A stretch of DNA of 64,000 nucleotides from Magnetospira sp. QH-2 (GCF_000968135.1 NZ_FO538765.1:1627819-1691818); one strand, 5' to 3'. Counted from the stretch's first letter, positions 26,617 through 35,354 are shown. Translations and numbers: made by a program. Notes: generated by a model not told the origin, from the sequence alone.

Positions 26617-26967
26617 CTACCGCCGCACCCAGTTCCCGCCACCGTCCATATAGTACTGGCCCGCGGAGAGCTGGCCGATTAGCTTCTGACCCATGATGGC
26701 CTGCACAGCGTCGAGAGTGGTGCCGTTCTTTGCCGCAACGCTTTGATAGTGGGCTCGGCGGGCGCTATTGACCGATTTCATCAACGAGACAATGCCTGCC
26801 GGGGCGGAGGTCACCAGACCCACATAGCCGTCCGGGCGCTCGCCTAGCTGACCGGCGGCCTTGGCGTCGCCCAGGGCGCCGGCCTGGGCGGGCAAGGCGG
26901 TGGCGAAGAGAATCATCATGGCGGCAAAGAAGGCCGCGAGGCGGCGCAAGGGGAAGGTTTTCATCAT
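26617..26967 (-). CDS. ydbL: YdbL-family periplasmic protein
   Basis: 116 residues from ATG 26967, overlapping the ynbE stop as ATGATGA. A signal peptide (LAAFFAAMMILFATALPAQA) is cleaved before GALGDAKAAGQLGERPDGYVGLV, the hallmark of the DUF1318/YdbL family. NGTTLDAVQAIMGQKLIGQLSAGQYYMDGGGNWVRR is the conserved C-terminus. In E. coli YdbL works with YdbH and YnbE in phospholipid transport to the outer membrane, possibly as a chaperone or regulator. Confidence 0.92.
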   Translation of the reverse strand: MMKTFPLRRLAAFFAAMMILFATALPAQAGALGDAKAAGQLGERPDGYVGLVTSAPAGIVSLMKSVNSARRAHYQSVAAKNGTTLDAVQAIMGQKLIGQLSAGQYYMDGGGNWVRR

Positions 26968-27167
26968 TCGAACAACTCCGGATTTTCGGTTAGCAGCTGG
27001 TCCACGTCCTTTTCGACTTTGATCCGGACCTCGTGCTCGATCTTGACGTTGAGGTTGATGGTTATGGGCTCGCGGGGTGTTTCCACCTTGACCGTTGGCG
27101 AGCAGGCCGTGGCCAGGATCGACCCGACAAGGGCCGCGAGTAAGGGGAGGATTCGACGGATGGTCAC
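26964..27167 (-). CDS. ynbE: YnbE-family outer-membrane lipoprotein
   Basis: 67 residues with a lipobox (SILATAC) and a short mature part, PTVKVETPREPITINLNVKIEHEVRIKVEKD, the YnbE pattern. Known YnbE multimerises on the C-terminal end of YdbH and completes a bridge from inner to outer membrane. It begins 2 bases after the ydbH stop and overlaps ydbL, so the three form one operon in the E. coli order. Confidence 0.93.
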   Translation of the reverse strand: MTIRRILPLLAALVGSILATACSPTVKVETPREPITINLNVKIEHEVRIKVEKDVDQLLTENPELFE

Positions 27168-27169
27168 AA

Positions 27170-29560
27170 TCAGGGCTCCTCGCTGGTCTTCGGGGCGGCA
27201 TGCTTGCCGATGGATCTGCCGATGGTCTCGGGCAGTTGATAGGTGGTCAATCCACGCCTCAAAATCGCTTCCAGGGCGCCACTGACGTTGATGTTGAACT
27301 GGAATGGGTGACCATCCATGAGGTTTGGGTTCGCCCCTTCAAGACTTAAATTTGCCGTCCAGGCACCGTCGTCGCTCCGGTTCAGGCCCAGGCCGAGGGT
27401 CTTGTAGCGGAAATCCTTCAGCGCTTCGAGCATCAGGCTAGCGCCTTCGCCGCCCCCTTGCAATGCGGCCGGCGGCACGGCCGGTCGATAGCGCAGCCGG
27501 CCGGGATATTGATTGCCCAGGAAGCCATGGAAAACATGCAGCCCGTCGCCATCAAAGCGGAACGGCAGATCGCCGCCGAGGCTGCCGTCCATGGTTACAT
27601 CAGGGATCTCGAAGAGCCCAATGAGAGTCGGGGCCTCCACATCGATGACTGATACTTCTCCATTCATCGCAAATGGTTCAGGGACTATCGTAAGGCTATG
27701 GATGAGGGTATAGCCATCGGCAACACCGGCCACCAATTGGTCTACGACGAGGGAGCCGTCAGAGGTGGCTTGGAACAGCAGGGCCATGTCCCGGAGCGGC
27801 GTGCCATCGATGTTGGCGCGCGCGGCGGTGATGCTCTGATCCGGTGGGGTGGTCAGGGGGGCCAGGCCGGTGAGCGTGATTTCGCCCTGGATACCTTCGA
27901 TATGGGCCGGGTCCATGGTGAGTGACAGATCCCGAGCGGTGAGGGTGAGGTGCGGGGCCAGACCGTCTGGAGACCAGGCAATCGTTCCGCCCGCCTTGAC
28001 CTGTCCGGAAACGTCCTGCACCAGGTTGCCATGGGCCGGAGAAAGAGCCGCCGGTTGCAGGCCGTCCGGGGCGAACGTCAAAGGGTCGAGAGTGATACGG
28101 GCCTCTCCCCGGTTGTCCTTACGGGTTCCGTCGATGGAGATGCGCAGATCCGAATCCATGCCCATCAGATCGAAGGAGAAAGCCTTCGGGTCCGCACGGC
28201 CCACCACGTTCAAGGGCGTGAACGGCGCGGGTTCCGCGGTGGAGTCCAGAACTGCCGTGAACGGGTACAGCGTCGGGGGCTCAGATGAATTCCATGCAAC
28301 AAGGGCGTTCAGGGTCCGCACTTCGACCTGGTCGGTGGGTGAAACCAGGTGGCCATCGGTGATGTCAATCCAGATGGAGCCGGGGGCGTTATTCTCCCAG
28401 AAGGTGCCGCTGACGATGATCTCGGGCAAGGAAAGGCCGAGCGAACGCTCTCCCATGACAAAGGTCTGGCGGGGCAGGGAGAGCTGTAAATCACCCTTGG
28501 CACGGAGGTCTTCCCAATCGATCACCAGTTTCGACGCCTCGCCGGGCAACAGGCGAAGGCGCAGAGGGAGGGGCGGAGAAAAGCCACTGTCGGGAGGCAG
28601 GGGGAGGCCTGCAAGGGACAATTCCACGGGGGCGCCCGGTTCGATGCGAATCTTGTCACGCAGCAAATCGACATTGAGAGTACCTTGAAGGTCCAGGTCA
28701 TCACCGATCTCGGCGACCTTCAGGTTCTCCAGCTTGAACGCCAGGATCGCCTTGGCCCGGGGAGCATGGGACTTGAGTGGGAGGGGAGCGTGGATTTCCG
28801 CCTGGATGGGGCCGTTGGCGGTTTCGGCGTCGATTTTGACCGCGAGTTCGTCCGAATCCGTGGTGGCTTGAAGGGTGATCTTTCCCACTTCCAGATGAGG
28901 AACCGGCGGCTGGGTGAGGGTCACGCGCGCCGATAGATCGCCCGGGCCATCAACCAAAGACAGGGGACCGTTCAGCCAGGCCTCGAACGGGATTGAAGCC
29001 ATTTCAGCGGGCCTGGCCTGTCCCTCCGCCGATAGGGTGATGTCATAGTGGTCGTCCGGTTGTCGGATCGCCATGGCTTCGAAGTGGCTGCCGAGGTGAC
29101 CTTCCTCCAGATCGGCGGTGAGGTGGCCATTGAAAACCTCCAACCGCTCAAGGCGCCACGCCAGGGGCGGAGAATCTGAATCGGCAGAGTCTTCAAACGG
29201 CGGCAGCCCGGCCAGGGTCACGGCACCATCCTTGCGAAGGACGGTCACTCGGAGCCCGTCCAGACGCAGGGTCCCCAGGCGTTTTTCCGTCAGTCCGCGC
29301 CAATCCACCTCCAGCCGGGCCTTTTCCAGACTGAGGTCTGGGGCAAGGTGCAGGCCGGTGATGATCACGCCGTTCCAGTCTAGCTGAAGGTCTTTGTATC
29401 GGGCCTGAGTGAAGCCTAAGTCCTTGAGTGTGCCGGTGATCCGCTCGCGCAGGAAGGACTCGCCCTGGGTCAGAATCCAGGCCGCCGCCACCACGAGGAA
29501 GAGCAAGGCGAAATAGCCCAATGCGGTCCGCCGCCAGCCGCCGTCCATTGATTGGGACAC
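27170..29560 (-). CDS. ydbH: YdbH-family AsmA-like intermembrane lipid-transport protein
   Basis: 796 residues. An N-terminal membrane anchor (ALGYFALLFLVVAAAWIL) is followed by a long periplasmic beta-rich region that should fold as a repeated beta-groove, as in AsmA-like proteins. The C-terminal third (MDGSLGGDLPFRFDGDGLHVFHGFLGNQYPGRLRYRP) is the conserved YdbH domain. Known YdbH, with YhdP and TamB, carries phospholipids to the outer membrane. Start GTG 29560; ATG 29548 is an alternative. The pairing with ynbE and ydbL makes the assignment firm despite low sequence conservation. Confidence 0.9.
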   Translation of the reverse strand: MSQSMDGGWRRTALGYFALLFLVVAAAWILTQGESFLRERITGTLKDLGFTQARYKDLQLDWNGVIITGLHLAPDLSLEKARLEVDWRGLTEKRLGTLRLDGLRVTVLRKDGAVTLAGLPPFEDSADSDSPPLAWRLERLEVFNGHLTADLEEGHLGSHFEAMAIRQPDDHYDITLSAEGQARPAEMASIPFEAWLNGPLSLVDGPGDLSARVTLTQPPVPHLEVGKITLQATTDSDELAVKIDAETANGPIQAEIHAPLPLKSHAPRAKAILAFKLENLKVAEIGDDLDLQGTLNVDLLRDKIRIEPGAPVELSLAGLPLPPDSGFSPPLPLRLRLLPGEASKLVIDWEDLRAKGDLQLSLPRQTFVMGERSLGLSLPEIIVSGTFWENNAPGSIWIDITDGHLVSPTDQVEVRTLNALVAWNSSEPPTLYPFTAVLDSTAEPAPFTPLNVVGRADPKAFSFDLMGMDSDLRISIDGTRKDNRGEARITLDPLTFAPDGLQPAALSPAHGNLVQDVSGQVKAGGTIAWSPDGLAPHLTLTARDLSLTMDPAHIEGIQGEITLTGLAPLTTPPDQSITAARANIDGTPLRDMALLFQATSDGSLVVDQLVAGVADGYTLIHSLTIVPEPFAMNGEVSVIDVEAPTLIGLFEIPDVTMDGSLGGDLPFRFDGDGLHVFHGFLGNQYPGRLRYRPAVPPAALQGGGEGASLMLEALKDFRYKTLGLGLNRSDDGAWTANLSLEGANPNLMDGHPFQFNINVSGALEAILRRGLTTYQLPETIGRSIGKHAAPKTSEEP

Positions 29561-29643
29561 CCTGCGCTCCCATGTGATGTTCCGTTAACCTTCTGAAGGC
29601 TATAATCCGCCGTCGGGAAAGGCAATCATCCGAGGACATACCC

Positions 29644-30312
29644 ATGACCGAATCCAAGATCAGTCTGTCGCCACCGATCGCGGAAACCGCGTTCGAAGTG
29701 GCTTTCTGGTTTCTCGACGCGGCGTTGGACTCCAAGGAATACCTGCAACCGCAGAAGCTTCACCGTCTGATGTTCCTGGCGCAAGCCTATTATGCCGTGG
29801 CCTATGCCGGGCGGCAATTGATGCCGGGACAGTTTGTCGCCGACGAAATGGGACCCATCGAACCCAATATTTATGCCGCTTTTAGCGCCGGGCGCCCGAC
29901 CGTGGACGTGATCGGGCGATTCGAGGAACCGGTGGAAGTGTTTCTCGACAGCATCTGGCGCCGTTTCGGGCATTATTCCCCAGAGCGCCTCAACGAGATT
30001 TGCCGCGATACCAAGGGCTACCTACAGGCCCGCGAGAAAGGGGCCCGGGGCATTATCTCGCTCGCCGCCATGCGCGAGGATTTCGGCACTTCGGTCACCA
30101 AGCCCTCGGTGCAGAAGGTCATGCGCTCGCGCGTGATGCGGGATCAGACCGGCAAGCCGGTGGCGGTCAATGCCTGGCTGCCGGGGGCCTTGCCGGAAGC
30201 GAAACCCGACGTTTCCCCACCGCCCATGGAAGAACAGCCGCAACGCCCGAAAAAGATCACCAAGGCGGTTTGGCCCACTTTGGCGGAAAGCCAAAAGCCG
30301 CGCCGTTCCTAA
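29644..30312 (+). CDS. Panacea/SocA-like domain protein
   Basis: 222 residues. Residues about 16-90 (VAFWFLDAALDSKEYLQPQKLHRLMFLAQAYYAVAY is the region at 19-54, then LMPGQFVADEMGPIEPNIYAAF) resemble the Panacea (DUF4065, GepA, SocA) domain, known from antitoxins and ClpXP adaptors. The usual GPV/xxY signature reads MGPIEPNIYAAF. The rest is a basic, Pro-rich tail (PPPMEEQPQRPKKITKAVW), probably disordered. No toxin gene adjoins. It ends 2 bases before the stop of the convergent tadG-like gene. A housekeeping role is possible. Confidence 0.6.
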   Translation: MTESKISLSPPIAETAFEVAFWFLDAALDSKEYLQPQKLHRLMFLAQAYYAVAYAGRQLMPGQFVADEMGPIEPNIYAAFSAGRPTVDVIGRFEEPVEVFLDSIWRRFGHYSPERLNEICRDTKGYLQAREKGARGIISLAAMREDFGTSVTKPSVQKVMRSRVMRDQTGKPVAVNAWLPGALPEAKPDVSPPPMEEQPQRPKKITKAVWPTLAESQKPRRS

Positions 30313-30314
30313 GC

Positions 30315-31754
30315 TCACTTGGACAGTCGCAGTTCCGATAGATCGTTGGCCACTTCGTGGAACACGGCGGTCAAAGCATCGGCGTCGGGAGCATAGTAGT
30401 AGTAGGGAGAGATGGGGCCGCTGGCCACTTGCTGCAGCAGTGTCTGCAAATCTGAGTCCTGATAAGCAAACTGCACCACATAGATGATCACGCCACTGGC
30501 CTTGATGTTGTTGGCCAATTCCAGCAGACGCTCATTCATCTCGGTGCGTGCGCCCGCACCGGTTCCAAAGGCGGCCTTGTAGCCGTCGCCATAGCCGCCC
30601 ACGTTGGCGCCGTCGGTCAGCAGCACGATGGCCCGCTGCAGATTGTAGTCCGGATCAGCCTCTGCCTGGGTGAAAGGGGTGTCTGGGGTGAGCACGCGCC
30701 ATCCCCAACCAAGGCCAGCCGGAATATTGGTCACGCCGGTGGGGTTTTGCAGGGCATTGACGGCGGCCTGGATGGTGGCTTTGTCCTGTTGCAAAGGGGT
30801 GATCCCATGGCTCAGGCAGCGGGTGCATTCGGAACTGCCCGGTGACATGGCGCAGACTCCCCCCGAAACCGGTTCGCCCTCGGGGCCGATGGGCTGCCAG
30901 GCTTCCCACTCGCCATTCATGAGCGGGACCGGCGGGTCGAACACATCGGCGTCATTGTCGTCGATGCCATCGTGGAGATAGCGATTGAAGACGCAGCCTT
31001 TCCAATTGGGCGGCGGCGCTTCGAGCAAGGGGACGGGGCTGTTGTTGGCCTTGAAAATCTGCGATTGGGAGACTCCGGTCTCCGGATTTGTGAAGCTGGC
31101 CACCGCTTCGGTGGTCGTTGCACCGGAATTGTACAATTGGCCATCCAGCATCACGTTGACTTTGCCGTTCCAGGGCACTAGGCCGATGTTCAGAAGGTCC
31201 TTGGTGGAGCTGTTGCCAAAGAGGATGTCGATCAGATCGTTAGCGGCATTGCGGGCGGCGGTGATGCGTTTGACGCCGTTGGTTTTCGAGCCCATGGAGC
31301 CCGACATGTCGATGGCCATGACCACGTCCAAAGCCTGCATCTGCCGGGTTACCTCGGAAAAACCTTCCACGTTCAGGGTCTCAAAGCCCAGCAACCGCAT
31401 GAACGATGTGGGAACCGAGGCGGCGGCGCTCAGGGTCAGTTTCTGGGCCTCTGGATCGATGGCAATGACCGGGCCGGTGACCGTGGCGTCCATATAGCCA
31501 TTGGGGAAATTGGCCTCGAAGAACATATTGATCTCGGCGTCGCGGGTGACCTTGAAGAAGCTGCGTCCGCCAGCCAGGGCAGCGGCATCCAAGGCCGAGG
31601 ACAATCGCGATTTGACCAAAAAGGCCCGCGAGGAATCCGTGGCCATGCCGATGACGCCGATCAAGGGGATGATTGCGAAGGCCAGGAACGTGGCTGCGCT
31701 GGCCCTGCGGTCGGGCAGAAGCTCACGGAGGCATTTTACCAAGCGGTGAATCAT
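30315..31754 (-). CDS. TadG-like pilus assembly protein with VWA domain
   Basis: 479 residues. The N-terminal TadE/G segment RRASAATFLAFAIIPLIGVIGMATDSSRAF contains a single membrane helix, followed by SRLSSALDAAALAGG as in TadG proteins. A von Willebrand A domain starts near residue 145 with the intact metal site DMSGSMGS; later come VPWNGKVN and IVLLTDGAN, then an ending IIYVVQFAYQD. It probably helps Flp pilus anchoring or surface display. It is the last gene of a minus-strand row of four TadE/G genes. Confidence 0.9.
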   Translation of the reverse strand: MIHRLVKCLRELLPDRRASAATFLAFAIIPLIGVIGMATDSSRAFLVKSRLSSALDAAALAGGRSFFKVTRDAEINMFFEANFPNGYMDATVTGPVIAIDPEAQKLTLSAAASVPTSFMRLLGFETLNVEGFSEVTRQMQALDVVMAIDMSGSMGSKTNGVKRITAARNAANDLIDILFGNSSTKDLLNIGLVPWNGKVNVMLDGQLYNSGATTTEAVASFTNPETGVSQSQIFKANNSPVPLLEAPPPNWKGCVFNRYLHDGIDDNDADVFDPPVPLMNGEWEAWQPIGPEGEPVSGGVCAMSPGSSECTRCLSHGITPLQQDKATIQAAVNALQNPTGVTNIPAGLGWGWRVLTPDTPFTQAEADPDYNLQRAIVLLTDGANVGGYGDGYKAAFGTGAGARTEMNERLLELANNIKASGVIIYVVQFAYQDSDLQTLLQQVASGPISPYYYYAPDADALTAVFHEVANDLSELRLSK

Positions 31755-31766
31755 TGCCAGGACTCC

Positions 31767-32333
31767 TTATGCGGGTCCCTGTCCATTGGCCACCAGACTG
31801 GTGGTGAAGGGGGGATAGGTGTAGGTGGCCGGGATGCCGGGGACCCCGTCGAGGATGATGAAGTCCCGCGACAGACCTTCGATGCGCAATGTCACCAAGG
31901 GAATTAGGCCACCGGGTTCGTCGGCGTGCCCGAGACCCACGTCGCTATAGGTGATCTTTAGATGGTCCGATTGCACATAAGGCTGGATCCGGCGGACTTC
32001 CGACAGGATGGCATTGAACCGGTTCGCGTCGGCGGTCCCGGCGCTACAGGAAACGGCCCCGCCGCTCGACTCGCAGGTTACCGAGGCACCCGTCGCCAAT
32101 CCGCTCAGATCGGTCACGGAGTCGCCGACTGTCGCCAAGCGAGCTCCCAGACGCAGGCCTTCGTTAACCCGGTGGTAGTCGAACACGAGCAGCGAAAATT
32201 CGAGAATGCCGAATGAAAATGCGATGATCACCGGCAGCAGGAAGCCAAAGGCGATCAGCGACTCGCCGCGCTCGCATCGGCCCAGGCGGCGTCCGGTGCC
32301 TCTGAGTTTAGTGGCCCACATGGACTTGCTCAT
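31767..32333 (-). CDS. TadE-like pseudopilin
   Basis: About 188 residues from ATG 32333; the frame begins at 32354. RCERGESLIAFGFLLPVIIAFSFGILEFSLLVFDY is the prepilin-like segment at residues 20-54: Gly before the cleavage point, Glu at +1 or +5 and a hydrophobic helix. TadE proteins are processed by the dedicated prepilin peptidase and support pilus assembly. It overlaps the preceding TadE gene and sits 12 bases before the VWA protein gene. Confidence 0.85.
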   Translation of the reverse strand: MSKSMWATKLRGTGRRLGRCERGESLIAFGFLLPVIIAFSFGILEFSLLVFDYHRVNEGLRLGARLATVGDSVTDLSGLATGASVTCESSGGAVSCSAGTADANRFNAILSEVRRIQPYVQSDHLKITYSDVGLGHADEPGGLIPLVTLRIEGLSRDFIILDGVPGIPATYTYPPFTTSLVANGQGPA

Positions 32334-32781
32334 GGCTGGCCTCCAGATGACCAAAATTCAGGCCGTGCTTGCTCATCAGCAGCGGCATGATGGGAACGTA
32401 AGGCACCCGTGCCACGACACGGATCACCGGGAGCGACACGTCCGTGGACACGGCGTAGCTGCCGTAGGTGAAGTCGAGACTGGCGGTGGGGGAATCCCAA
32501 CCGGGCATCAGATCCGGCGCGGCGGCCACCACGGTTCCCTTGCGCGCCAGGTTTCGGGCCGTGTCCAGGTTGGCCGAGGTTGGCGGGTAGTCGGTACGGG
32601 CGACGAACAGGGCGGCGGCGCGTACGCCTTTTTCAAGGGTCTGTGCCTGTACGAAGGCCCGCCCCAACTCGACGAATCCGGTCAGCATCAGGATCATCAT
32701 CGGCATGACCAGGGCGAACTCGACCGCCGAAACGCCGTCGTCCCTGCGGACTATGTTATTCAACAAGCGTAACATTGGCAT
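32308..32781 (-). CDS. TadE-like pseudopilin
   Basis: 157 residues from ATG 32781. RRDDGVSAVEFALVMPMMILMLTGFVELG carries the TadE motif (Gly-Val-Ser-Ala-Val-Glu-Phe-Ala). It overlaps the end of the TadG-like gene by 26 bases and the start of the second TadE gene, so all four genes form one transcription unit. The frame extends upstream inside the TadG-like gene, which is a shadow. Confidence 0.88.
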   Translation of the reverse strand: MPMLRLLNNIVRRDDGVSAVEFALVMPMMILMLTGFVELGRAFVQAQTLEKGVRAAALFVARTDYPPTSANLDTARNLARKGTVVAAAPDLMPGWDSPTASLDFTYGSYAVSTDVSLPVIRVVARVPYVPIMPLLMSKHGLNFGHLEASHEQVHVGH

Positions 32782-34132
32782 GGAAGTCCGGGCTGGTGGA
32801 AGGTGTGATGGGGCGGATGATCTCGCCCATGATGGCGCCCGCCGGGGCGTTGGGAACGGGCTCGGTAATGAACATTTCCACATAGTTACCATTGGTGGGA
32901 TAGGTGTGGCTGCCCTTGACCCCCTCGGCCAGGCATTCCAGGACCGCCACCTTGGCGATGCGGCGCGCCGGGCCGTTGGAAGCCACGGTTTGTGACGGTT
33001 CGCCGTCATAGGTCGGGTCGTCCGGATGGGCCGCGTCGAAAGGGATATCGGCGGTGGCCGGAGCGACCAGCGTGTAACTGCCGGGCAGGGTGGCCGGGTC
33101 ATCCACCGGATGGATGGTTTGCCGCCCGTCGCGGGCAAAGGTCTCACCCAGTTCATACAGATAGACCTGATAGCGGGTGGCATCGTCCAGCGCCATGGGC
33201 AGGCTACCGCCGTGTTTGGCGGTCCAATAGCCCTCACGGTCCCAATTTCCGGATCCCATCTGTCCGGCCACCGGATCGGCTACTTCGGGGTCACGTGGGT
33301 AGGCAATGACGTTGGGTGCCGGATAGGGCAGGCCGCCGGGCAGGTCGAAGCGGGCGTTGATGCCGTCCTGGATCTTGTTGGTCTTGACCCCCGGGGCGGT
33401 GCCCACGTCCAAGGTGTAGCAGTCCTCGGGTTCCACCGCCGCCAGGGCTTCCATAAGGCTGGAGGCGCCGATGCTGCCATCGGGCAGCGCCAGTAGGCCA
33501 TAATTTCCCGGCGCCCAGGAGCCGGATTTGGGCGGCGGTTTCAGGGCCAGCTGCCGCCCCACGGCGCCGGGCAGGGCCAAGTCGTCGGCGGCATTGAATT
33601 CCTTGGGGTCGCAGATCATCAGCGGCGGTGCCTCGCAGATGTAGGGGCGCGGCATGGCCACGGAACGGGCATCCACGGTTTCCGTTTTCGGGGGCGCGGA
33701 GCCGGAGTCGCTGAATTTGTCTAGAATACCGGTGAACATATAGGCGATGGTGCGGTCCGCCATGATGACTTCGATGTACTTGCTGTCGCTGTCATCCACC
33801 GCGAGGGTTGGCGGATCGGCCCGGTCGCTGTAGAAAGTGACCGTTGCGACCTCGAGCAGGGAATTGTCGGAAGCCAGGGAGGAATGGGCCTGGGTGGCGC
33901 CCCGGGCCACCGCCTCCGCCCGTGCCTGGGCGCCAGGGCGCCCATCCAGCTGCGCCGCGCCGGCCAAGGCGCCCGCGTCGGCACGGTTTTGCATCTGGTT
34001 ACGAAGCAGGGTATGGCGCCCATAGTCCAGGGACAGGGCCCCCGTGGCAACGATCGTCAAGCCGAAGAAGGCGGCATAGACTGCGGTGCCACCATGTTCA
34101 TTTTTCAGGAATGTATTGAGTATGTTTTTCAT
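32756..34132 (-). CDS. tadG: TadG-like pilus assembly protein
   Basis: 458 residues. The N-terminus LKNEHGGTAVYAAFFGLTIVATGALSLDYGRHTLLRNQMQNRADAGALAGAAQL region (residues 9-62) is the TadG form: one membrane helix, then a pseudopilin-like RADAGALAGA. No VWA metal site is seen; the rest is a Pro/Asp-rich extracytoplasmic domain with Cys pairs. It probably acts in Flp pilus biogenesis with the VWA paralogue at 30315. GGGATG precedes the ATG, and the upstream gap is very AT-rich. Confidence 0.85.
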   Translation of the reverse strand: MKNILNTFLKNEHGGTAVYAAFFGLTIVATGALSLDYGRHTLLRNQMQNRADAGALAGAAQLDGRPGAQARAEAVARGATQAHSSLASDNSLLEVATVTFYSDRADPPTLAVDDSDSKYIEVIMADRTIAYMFTGILDKFSDSGSAPPKTETVDARSVAMPRPYICEAPPLMICDPKEFNAADDLALPGAVGRQLALKPPPKSGSWAPGNYGLLALPDGSIGASSLMEALAAVEPEDCYTLDVGTAPGVKTNKIQDGINARFDLPGGLPYPAPNVIAYPRDPEVADPVAGQMGSGNWDREGYWTAKHGGSLPMALDDATRYQVYLYELGETFARDGRQTIHPVDDPATLPGSYTLVAPATADIPFDAAHPDDPTYDGEPSQTVASNGPARRIAKVAVLECLAEGVKGSHTYPTNGNYVEMFITEPVPNAPAGAIMGEIIRPITPSTSPDFHANVTLVE

Positions 34133-34235
34133 TTTTTCATCCCATCTATCTATTGTTAATTTTCGGGATGAATGCTTGATTATTCAAATTATTTATTTTG
34201 TATTATATTGATGGAATAATTAGATAAAATTGTTT
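34133..34235. promoter_or_regulatory. AT-rich leader of the TadG/TadE row
   Basis: A 103-base strongly AT-rich gap between the rhomboid stop and tadG. On the minus strand CATCCC and GGGATG face each other around the start of tadG and could form a leader stem over the ribosome-binding site. Confidence 0.45.
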
Positions 34236-34958
34236 CTATTTCCCACTGTCTGGAATCAGCTTGTGGCGCCTTGGCGGGTGGGGCGGCTCGGCGGGGGGCC
34301 GTTTGCCCCGGAAAACAAAGATCAGAATCATCCCGGCGACAAAGCCGCCCACGTGGGCCCAAAAGGCCACGCCGCCTTCTCCCGTCTCTCCGGTGGCCTG
34401 GACGAACTGGAAAAGAAACCAAAGCCCCAGAACAATCAATGCCGGGATGCGGGTGGTCCAGAAGAAGATCACCAAGGGGATCAGCACCAAAACATTGGCG
34501 CGGGGAAAAAGCACGATATAGGCCCCCAGCACCCCGGAGACCGCTCCGCTGGCGCCGATCATCGGTAAAATGGAATCGGGGGTGGACAGGCCCTGGGCGC
34601 CAGCAGCAAGGACTCCACAGACAAGATAGAACAACAGGTACTTGCCGTGGCCCAGGGTGTCCTCGATGTTATTGCCGAACACCCACAGGTACAGCATGTT
34701 GCTGATCAGATGCCACCAGCCCCCATGCATGAACTGATAGGTCAGTGCGGTGGTCGGCCAAGGCGGCAGCCCCGACGCGAAAACAGATTGGCCGTCGAAA
34801 AAGGCCCGGGGAAGGAAGCCGTACTGCAAGGCTGCATGAAGACTTTCCCGGTCACTCAATCCCCATTGCCAGAGGAATATGCCCACACAGGCGACGATCA
34901 GCCCCACCGTGACAACCGGCTTGCGGGTGGTCGGGGTGTCATCGTGCAGGGGGATCAT
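34236..34958 (-). CDS. rhomboid intramembrane serine protease
   Basis: 240 residues, six or seven membrane helices. Rhomboid motifs are in order: FMHGGWWHLISNMLYLWVFGNNIED (residues about 76-100), the active-site serine in IGASGAVSGVLGAY and the catalytic His in FWAHVGGFVAGM. A Pro-rich cytosolic tail ends the protein. Rhomboids cut single-pass membrane helices at small or helix-breaking residues. Here the gene lies inside the Tad pilus locus, between flp and tadG, which makes TadE/G or Flp-type helices possible substrates (inference). Confidence 0.92.
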   Translation of the reverse strand: MIPLHDDTPTTRKPVVTVGLIVACVGIFLWQWGLSDRESLHAALQYGFLPRAFFDGQSVFASGLPPWPTTALTYQFMHGGWWHLISNMLYLWVFGNNIEDTLGHGKYLLFYLVCGVLAAGAQGLSTPDSILPMIGASGAVSGVLGAYIVLFPRANVLVLIPLVIFFWTTRIPALIVLGLWFLFQFVQATGETGEGGVAFWAHVGGFVAGMILIFVFRGKRPPAEPPHPPRRHKLIPDSGK

Positions 34959-35150
34959 GGCGGGGCGTCCCGGTGAAATTGGATGAATATATGTGGGTTG
35001 ATAAAGGAAACAATTTCAATCAATTTTTATTCAATAAATAATAAATATTGCAAACAAAGTAATTGTAAATAAAAAAATTGCGAAACATATATTCGATATG
35101 TATCCTTTAGACAGTAACCAAGTGGTTACGGCCCAATCTAGGAGGTAGAT
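34959..35150 (+). promoter_or_regulatory. AT-rich flp control region with two palindromes
   Basis: TTGCGA (35078-35083), 17 bases and TATCCT (35101-35106) make a plausible sigma-70 promoter. ACATAT-attcg-ATATGT (35085-35101) covers the spacer, and GTAACC-aagt-GGTTAC (35114-35129) starts at the expected transcript start. TAGGAGG (35139-35145) is the ribosome-binding site. Confidence 0.55.
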
Positions 35151-35333
35151 ATGAAAACCCTTAAGCAATTCTTCAATGATGACTCCGGCGCCACCGCTAT
35201 TGAATATGGCTTGATCGCCGCTCTCGTTTCCGTCGCCGCCATCGGCGCCCTGACCGCCATGGGCGGGTCCTTGACCCAGATGTTCACCGCGGTTTCCACC
35301 GAGCTGCAGACGGCGGTGGGCGGCGGAGGCTGA
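35151..35333 (+). CDS. flp: Flp-type pilin
   Basis: 60 residues, the length of a Flp prepilin. The leader MKTLKQFFNDDSG is followed by ATAIEYGLIAALVSVAAIGAL: Gly at -1, Glu at +5 and Tyr at +6, the Flp signature, and a hydrophobic helix. CpaA is expected to cleave after Gly13. The mature pilin polymerises into the thin adhesive Flp pilus. A strong ribosome-binding site and an unusual palindromic leader precede it, and a large hairpin follows, so it may be transcribed at a higher level than the downstream cpa genes. Confidence 0.97.
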   Translation: MKTLKQFFNDDSGATAIEYGLIAALVSVAAIGALTAMGGSLTQMFTAVSTELQTAVGGGG

Positions 35334-35354
35334 TCCCTTCCCGTCTTACCTCCT

